A stretch of 11,061 bases of DNA, taken from contig JANODG010000188.1 in NCBI GenBank assembly GCA_031412575.1, forward strand, positions 1-11,061, given 5' to 3'. Below, piece after piece: positions 6,985-11,061 of this stretch (position 1 is its first letter; each line of letters starts with the position of its first letter). Made by a program: the position numbers and the translations under genes. Below the pieces are notes generated by a model, which was not told the DNA's origin, searched no databases, and saw only the letters and a list, made by a program, of their open reading frames with translations. The DNA is from JAMLIO01 sp031412575. Its GTDB lineage: Bacteria; Bdellovibrionota; Bdellovibrionia; Bdellovibrionales; UBA1609.

Positions 6985-7442
6985 TAATTATCAAAAGTTT
7001 TATATTTATTATCTTGTTTATAACCCTTGGTTGTGGTGGCAAAGATTCAAATTCAGATAACTCTTTAGTTGATGGATCAGACAATATAGCTGGTTTTAAA
7101 AAAACGATTAAGTGTTCAGATATCGAAACTTGTCCTGCATTACTTTATGATGTTGAGCTTTATCAGTGGGACGCTTTTTATTCAGATTTTTTCACTGATG
7201 GATTTCAAGATATGTCTGACCCTGACTACAATACGTTTTTATGTGGCTCACTGTTTAGTGAAAAACATGACGAATTGTTTAGCTTAAAAAGCACATTAAC
7301 AAATAATCCCGATGAGCCTTATCTTTTTGCATCATCTATTATTGATTTGGATTCCTGTAAGCTTAAAGAAAATTACAAGGAAATTTTATGGCAATACGCT
7401 GTAGATAAGTTGTCTTCTGAAGGCGTGAGTTTACAAAATTAA
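6981..7442 (+). CDS. Small lipoprotein C2, paralogue of the lipoprotein at 2709-3119
   Basis: A 153-residue protein starting with a hydrophobic signal and a probable lipobox T15-L16-G17-C18, slightly off consensus at -3, followed by a Gly/Ser/Asp/Asn linker. The domain carries the same landmarks as C1: CSDIETC (C-x5-C), LYxxxxxxW, N-x-FLCG, and DLDSC followed by a lysine/tyrosine helix (KENYKEILW). Between FLCG and DLDSC it has a somewhat longer insert than C1. Function unknown; four conserved cysteines besides the lipidated one suggest two disulfides. It is the third gene of the ATGA-linked operon, with no visible Shine-Dalgarno of its own. Its TAA (7440-7442) directly abuts the stop of the opposing gene at 7443, leaving no room for an intergenic terminator. 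Confidence 0.87.
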   Translation: MIIIKSFIFIILFITLGCGGKDSNSDNSLVDGSDNIAGFKKTIKCSDIETCPALLYDVELYQWDAFYSDFFTDGFQDMSDPDYNTFLCGSLFSEKHDELFSLKSTLTNNPDEPYLFASSIIDLDSCKLKENYKEILWQYAVDKLSSEGVSLQN

Positions 7443-9239
7443 TTAATAATTTTTATAAAAGAAAGAATCTCTGGTTCCAATGGATTTCATCATTTCCAAA
7501 ATTCCACCTTGGGTATCATCATTTAAAACATCATACATTTGGCCCATTTCGCATTCGTCAGCTTCGTTCATCTCAGGTCTACGATGGGAGTATCTAAAAA
7601 CGTTTCTAACATAACAGGCATGAGCCGTTCTTCGTTTACTGATCTGATCACTCATATCTACCGCATCAGTTATAATAACAGATTTACCATTAAGTATAAT
7701 ATTTGATCTTGAATCTGTTGTTAATTCCCTAACCACGGCCCCAGCGTTATCAAATTTATACTCGTTAAATCTAGATCTATATTTTCCAATAGAATCATAG
7801 GTCTCGGCGGCAAAACCATAAGGATTAATCGAACTATGGCATCCAATGCATCGTGGTTGATTAGTCATCTGATTGACTAGATCTCTTTCTGTAATGTTTG
7901 AATGATCAATATTTAAATTTCTAGTTGCATCATCAATAACATCTTGAGGTGGATTAGGAATTTCATCACATAAATAATCATTAATTATTTTTACGCCGTA
8001 CTTGATAGGATTCGTTCTATGACTTCCGGTGTATACACTTCCTGCACGCGTTAAAAGTCCTGATCGCTTTTCATTGGCTGGAAATCGAATTAAAGATTGG
8101 CCTGGTGTCCAAGGCGACACCCCATAGATTTGTGCCACGTCAGATGTTTTTGCAAACGACACATCAGAGGTTAATACGTCATCAAATCCGCCCTGAGGCT
8201 GGTCCCAAGTGTAGTAATCGACGAGTGTTAATAGCTCTTCCACCATATTCGTACGTAAAGTATTTGTAGGTGCAGTAATATTTAATTGGGTAGCTAAAGA
8301 AGTCAGTTGAGGACTTGTTGTAAAACCAGGTTTAGAGTCCAACTTCATCCACTGTGTGTTAAAAGATCTCCACATATTTTTTATTCTTGCCTGTTCAGAC
8401 ACAAATATTTGAGCTATGGCGGCTTCAACCTCTGATGTAGATTTAAGTAAATCTTGATCAGCTAAATTCATTAAATACATATTAGGCATAGATTCAAAAT
8501 ATAAATACGAGAGTCTTGAAGCTACCTCATGTGAAGTTAATTTTGAACGATTAGCTCCGGCTTGAACGCCTTGATTTTCTAAATGATATAAAAACTCTGG
8601 TGAGTTTAAAAAGTAAACAACTAAATCAGGAAGACCTGTTGAACCTCGAGCTACATAAAAATTATAAAGGTCAGTTTCTTCAGTCACTGTTACTGGTCGT
8701 CTAAAAGATAATCGACCAAATAACCTAATAAAATTTCTGACACAAGTAGCATTTATAGAACTAACACAGGTTCCAAAAAACTTTGCTCTTAAGGCCGTCG
8801 TATTGACTTCGCTCGCTATAGTTTGCGACGTATTATAATAGGCCTCAATGTGTGTCTCTGTGACTCGTTGATCAAATTTTGAATATTGGCCAGAACTATC
8901 TTTAGGAAGTGCATTTATAGACGTAGTAGCTTTATTTACAACTGCTAACACTTCTGTTGATGAAAGACGTGAACTTAATAGGTCTTGCAAAGTGTTTATA
9001 TATTCTGTTTTAGATAATCGTTTTAAATTATCTTTTGAACCTGAAACACCTTGATCACAAGAAAAAAACTGACTCGAACGAACGTCAATCACTTCACCAC
9101 TAACGTCTGGAGGCGCAAGTACAGATAGATCAGAGGCCTCAAAACTACCACAATTTTGAAATGTAAAAATAATTAAAGTTATCGAAACCAAAGATATTAA
9201 TTTGCTTCGATTTTGCTTATTTATATATTTCGATTTCAT
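7443..9239 (-). CDS. DUF1592/DUF1588/DUF1585 cytochrome-like lipoprotein (PSD family)
   Basis: This 598-residue protein shows the order of domains seen in planctomycete-type cytochrome proteins: a DUF1587-like RLSKTEYINTLQDLL at 74-88, DUF1595-like LFGRLSFRRP at 173-182, DUF1592-like (SPEFLYHLEN, LTSHEVASRLSYLYFESMP; about 210-360), DUF1588-like (RSGLLTRAGSVYTGSHRTNPIKYG and following, to about 495) and DUF1585-like at the end (VRNVFRYSHRRP). A single haem c motif, C464-I-G-C467-H468, sits in the conserved CxxCH...NPxGF...YDSIGxYR block. The N-terminus (hydrophobic 14-27, then FQNC30) looks like a lipoprotein signal with an atypical lipobox, so an envelope redox role is inferred; the substrate is unknown. 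The ATG at 9239 is the only usable start, an in-frame TGA lies about 20 bases upstream, and no Shine-Dalgarno is seen. It is divergent from the DUF1552 gene, its usual partner. Confidence 0.88.
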   Translation of the reverse strand: MKSKYINKQNRSKLISLVSITLIIFTFQNCGSFEASDLSVLAPPDVSGEVIDVRSSQFFSCDQGVSGSKDNLKRLSKTEYINTLQDLLSSRLSSTEVLAVVNKATTSINALPKDSSGQYSKFDQRVTETHIEAYYNTSQTIASEVNTTALRAKFFGTCVSSINATCVRNFIRLFGRLSFRRPVTVTEETDLYNFYVARGSTGLPDLVVYFLNSPEFLYHLENQGVQAGANRSKLTSHEVASRLSYLYFESMPNMYLMNLADQDLLKSTSEVEAAIAQIFVSEQARIKNMWRSFNTQWMKLDSKPGFTTSPQLTSLATQLNITAPTNTLRTNMVEELLTLVDYYTWDQPQGGFDDVLTSDVSFAKTSDVAQIYGVSPWTPGQSLIRFPANEKRSGLLTRAGSVYTGSHRTNPIKYGVKIINDYLCDEIPNPPQDVIDDATRNLNIDHSNITERDLVNQMTNQPRCIGCHSSINPYGFAAETYDSIGKYRSRFNEYKFDNAGAVVRELTTDSRSNIILNGKSVIITDAVDMSDQISKRRTAHACYVRNVFRYSHRRPEMNEADECEMGQMYDVLNDDTQGGILEMMKSIGTRDSFFYKNY

Positions 9240-9470
9240 AAGGTATATATCGGCACTTCAGTCCTTCACACTTGAAATCCGAGTATCACTTAAGGAAATA
9301 AAAACTATAATACTTAAAGATATGGTCGATATTGATTCATCATTGAAACAATCTTGAAACTAGTCTCATTTTAAGTCGAAAAATAGGGTATTTTAGCCAA
9401 TATATTTTAAATACGAATACCTTAGCAATCTTGAAATTAAGATTTAGTTCGTCACTACCGATTTATAATT
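9240..9470. promoter_or_regulatory. Divergent control region between the DUF1592 and DUF1552 genes
   Basis: 231 AT-rich bases between two divergent starts, so promoters for both genes should lie here. Neither start has a Shine-Dalgarno. TATAAT (9464-9469) ends one base before the plus-strand ATG, and TATATA on the minus strand (9249-9244) ends four bases before the minus-strand ATG. If these act as -10 boxes, transcripts would start at or near the initiation codons. No matching -35 boxes at normal spacing were found (TTGAAA at 9431-9436 is 27 bases from TATAAT). GGTATT (9387-9392) and AATACC (9416-9421) form a long-spaced dyad. Confidence 0.5.
9349..9436 (+). repeat. 11-base direct repeat CAATCTTGAAA in the divergent region
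   Basis: CAATCTTGAAA occurs at 9349-9359 and again at 9426-9436, 77 bases apart. The core TTGAAA also occurs at 9272-9277 and 9343-9348 on the same strand. It could be a binding site for a shared regulator of the two divergent genes; in AT-rich DNA part of it may be chance. Confidence 0.4.
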
Positions 9471-10994
9471 ATGAAGTACAATCCCATATCAAGAAGGCTC
9501 TTTTTACAGGGTTTAGGAAAGTCGACTTTAATAATTCCTTTACTTCCCTCATTATTACCTAAAGAAGCTCGAGCTCAAGCGGTAACTATTGCTCCAAGAT
9601 ATTATAGTCTATTTATGCCCTATGGCCCTGTACAAGATAACTTTCATCCAAATTCTACGGGTATGATTAAAACACAAATTTTTCCTGCGAGTACTAGACT
9701 TCCAGCTTACGAAATTGCATCAAAAAATTTAACAGCATCTACCAACGGATTATCTTTTTTATTTGATAATAAATATAATAATTTTGTGTCTAAAATGCTT
9801 TTTTTAAAAGGCTTAGATACCCGTGACGGTGGTCACCACTACGCCGCAGGTCCATTGGGTAATATGTGGGGAGTAAGACCTACAGAATACCCTGAGTACA
9901 GAAACATGCCGACCATTGATCATATCATGGCATATGCCCCCAATTTTTATCCTAACAATGGAGCCGGAAATATTAGACAGCTTGTTCTTGGATTAAATTT
10001 TGACATGAATTATGGGGAAGGATTTGCTTACGGTTTTACAAATGCTCTTAATAGATCTGGACCAGTTATTCATTTAGATAATATCTACCAGCACAACCCA
10101 CTGACTTTATTTAATTATGTATTTGGTAGTTATCAAGCCCCGGCCCCAACAAGTACGACTCCGATGGTTGATTCGGTTTTAGCCTCATTTAGAAAAGTTC
10201 GAGACGGTAGAATGATTTCAAGCGAAGATAAAGTGGCTTTACAAAATCATGTGGATTTATTGGCTCAATTAGAGGCTAAACTCAGCGCTGGAAACCAAAC
10301 TTTAAGTTGTACAATTCCCGCAGCGCCAAGAAGCATTCAGGGGCGACAGCCTTACCTTGGACCCTCGGATGCAAAAGCTCAGACCTCACTTATTAACGAT
10401 GTGATTTTTGCGGCCTTCAGATGTCAAATCACTCGGGTTGCAAATTTTAACTTACATTACCTTCAATACAATAATCTTCATATCCATGAAGGAGATCCAG
10501 GTTTTGATAATTTAAAGAATTCGCAAAAAGTTATAACAGATAACGCAATCTTGGATATTGTAACCAAATTGGATTCTTTTACTGAGGCTAATGGAAAAAC
10601 AGTTTTAGATAACTCTTTAGTTCATTACCATGCCGCTTCAGGACCTTATTCTCACTCGCAGTACAGTCATCCCAGTTTAATTTTTGGAACTGCAAATGGT
10701 AAAATAAAATCGGGTCAATTTATAGATTATAGAATGCAAGATGCTACGGCCAATAAATCCTTAGGTTCTAATTCTACGGGTCTACTGCAAAACCAATTAC
10801 TTGTGACAATCATGCAAGCTATGGGTCTAACACCACAGCATTATAATATGGCAAGTCTTGGTTTATTACGCAGTAATTATTCTCCAACAACATCTACCTA
10901 CGGAGAATTTGTTCCAAGAAATGGTTCAGACAACGATAGTTTTAGATATGTGGATCCAGAAAAAATCGCAGGTCAAAAACTTCCTCTGTTATAA
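9471..10994 (+). CDS. Tat-exported DUF1552 family protein
   Basis: This is a 507-residue protein with a twin-arginine signal: S7-R-R-L-F-L12, a hydrophobic stretch 18-29 and ARA|QA cleavage near 35. Tat export implies folding, perhaps with a cofactor, before transport. The body matches the DUF1552 layout: FMPYGP and FHPNSTG near the start, LFLKGLDTRDGGHH-type segment, VDLLAQLEAKL helix, FAAFRCQITRVANF, and a late block with LDNSLVHYHAASG, SH394-395 and SH399-400. The HXXSHH signature of the family is not conserved: the matching place reads L-H337-I-H339-E-G-D. Histidines 337, 339, 385, 387, 395 and 400 could bind metal; this is inference. Its family is commonly found beside DUF1592-type cytochromes, as here. 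No Shine-Dalgarno precedes the ATG and no in-frame alternative start lies nearby. Biochemical function is unknown for the family. Confidence 0.87.
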   Translation: MKYNPISRRLFLQGLGKSTLIIPLLPSLLPKEARAQAVTIAPRYYSLFMPYGPVQDNFHPNSTGMIKTQIFPASTRLPAYEIASKNLTASTNGLSFLFDNKYNNFVSKMLFLKGLDTRDGGHHYAAGPLGNMWGVRPTEYPEYRNMPTIDHIMAYAPNFYPNNGAGNIRQLVLGLNFDMNYGEGFAYGFTNALNRSGPVIHLDNIYQHNPLTLFNYVFGSYQAPAPTSTTPMVDSVLASFRKVRDGRMISSEDKVALQNHVDLLAQLEAKLSAGNQTLSCTIPAAPRSIQGRQPYLGPSDAKAQTSLINDVIFAAFRCQITRVANFNLHYLQYNNLHIHEGDPGFDNLKNSQKVITDNAILDIVTKLDSFTEANGKTVLDNSLVHYHAASGPYSHSQYSHPSLIFGTANGKIKSGQFIDYRMQDATANKSLGSNSTGLLQNQLLVTIMQAMGLTPQHYNMASLGLLRSNYSPTTSTYGEFVPRNGSDNDSFRYVDPEKIAGQKLPLL

Positions 10995-11000
10995 AAATTT

Positions 11001-11061
11001 TTATCTTTTCTGATCTTCAATCAGTTTTAAAGACATGTCCACAGCACGAAACAACAAGGGC
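11001..11061 (-). CDS. Possible 3' end of a minus-strand gene, cut by the window edge
   Basis: On the minus strand a frame enters from the right edge and ends at TAA (11003-11001), reading PLLFRAVDMSLKLIEDQKR. Composition and the charged end look like a normal protein C-terminus, and the position, 6 bases from the opposing DUF1552 stop, mirrors the tight convergent end at 7442/7443. With about 20 codons visible this cannot be assigned to a family. Confidence 0.4.
   Translation of the reverse strand, partial: PLLFRAVDMSLKLIEDQKR

Noticed and set aside
1..11061. CRISPR array, tRNA/rRNA genes, insertion sequence or prophage
   Set aside because: No regularly spaced repeats, cloverleaf-type sequences, transposase-like frames or phage genes were seen.

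Overview
The window is AT-rich DNA with tightly packed bacterial genes, most of them encoding exported proteins. Two things point to a Bdellovibrionota-type bacterium (Bdellovibrio/Bacteriovorax relatives): a TIGR02147/DUF4423-type protein, a family common in that group and in Fibrobacteres, and a cytochrome-like DUF1592/DUF1588 lipoprotein paired with a Tat-exported DUF1552 protein, a pairing typical of Planctomycetes, Myxococcota and some Bdellovibrionota. The assignment is an inference from family memory, not from a search.

Layout. Positions 1-314 are a non-coding leader with two small inverted repeats. Positions 315-4575 hold a plus-strand run of four genes: a large exported protein (here 'A1'), a second exported protein ('B'), a small lipoprotein ('C1') that overlaps B by ATGA, and a distant paralogue of A1 ('A2') broken by two in-frame TAA codons just after an intact ribosome binding site and signal peptide. 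A hairpin (4588-4618) closes this run. Two more exported proteins ('D', 'E') follow at 4651-5798. Positions 5885-7442 are a three-gene operon joined by two ATGA overlaps: a DUF4423-like protein without the usual N-terminal DNA-binding part, an exported Cys-free acidic protein, and a lipoprotein ('C2') that is a clear paralogue of C1. The minus-strand DUF1592-type gene (7443-9239) abuts C2 stop to stop. Across a 231-base divergent control region lies the DUF1552 gene (9471-10994). A fragment of a minus-strand gene may enter from the right edge.

How they may work together. The left two thirds look like a lineage-specific set of envelope or secreted proteins: seven intact exported products plus one broken one, with conserved cysteines in most, and no recognisable enzyme. 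Two families (A and C) each occur twice within 7 kb, so the set seems to have grown by duplication and divergence. The right third looks like a separate extracytoplasmic module: a probable c-type haem lipoprotein (one CxxCH) and a Tat substrate whose family HXXSHH signature is not conserved here. I see no RNA genes, insertion sequences, phage genes or CRISPR arrays.
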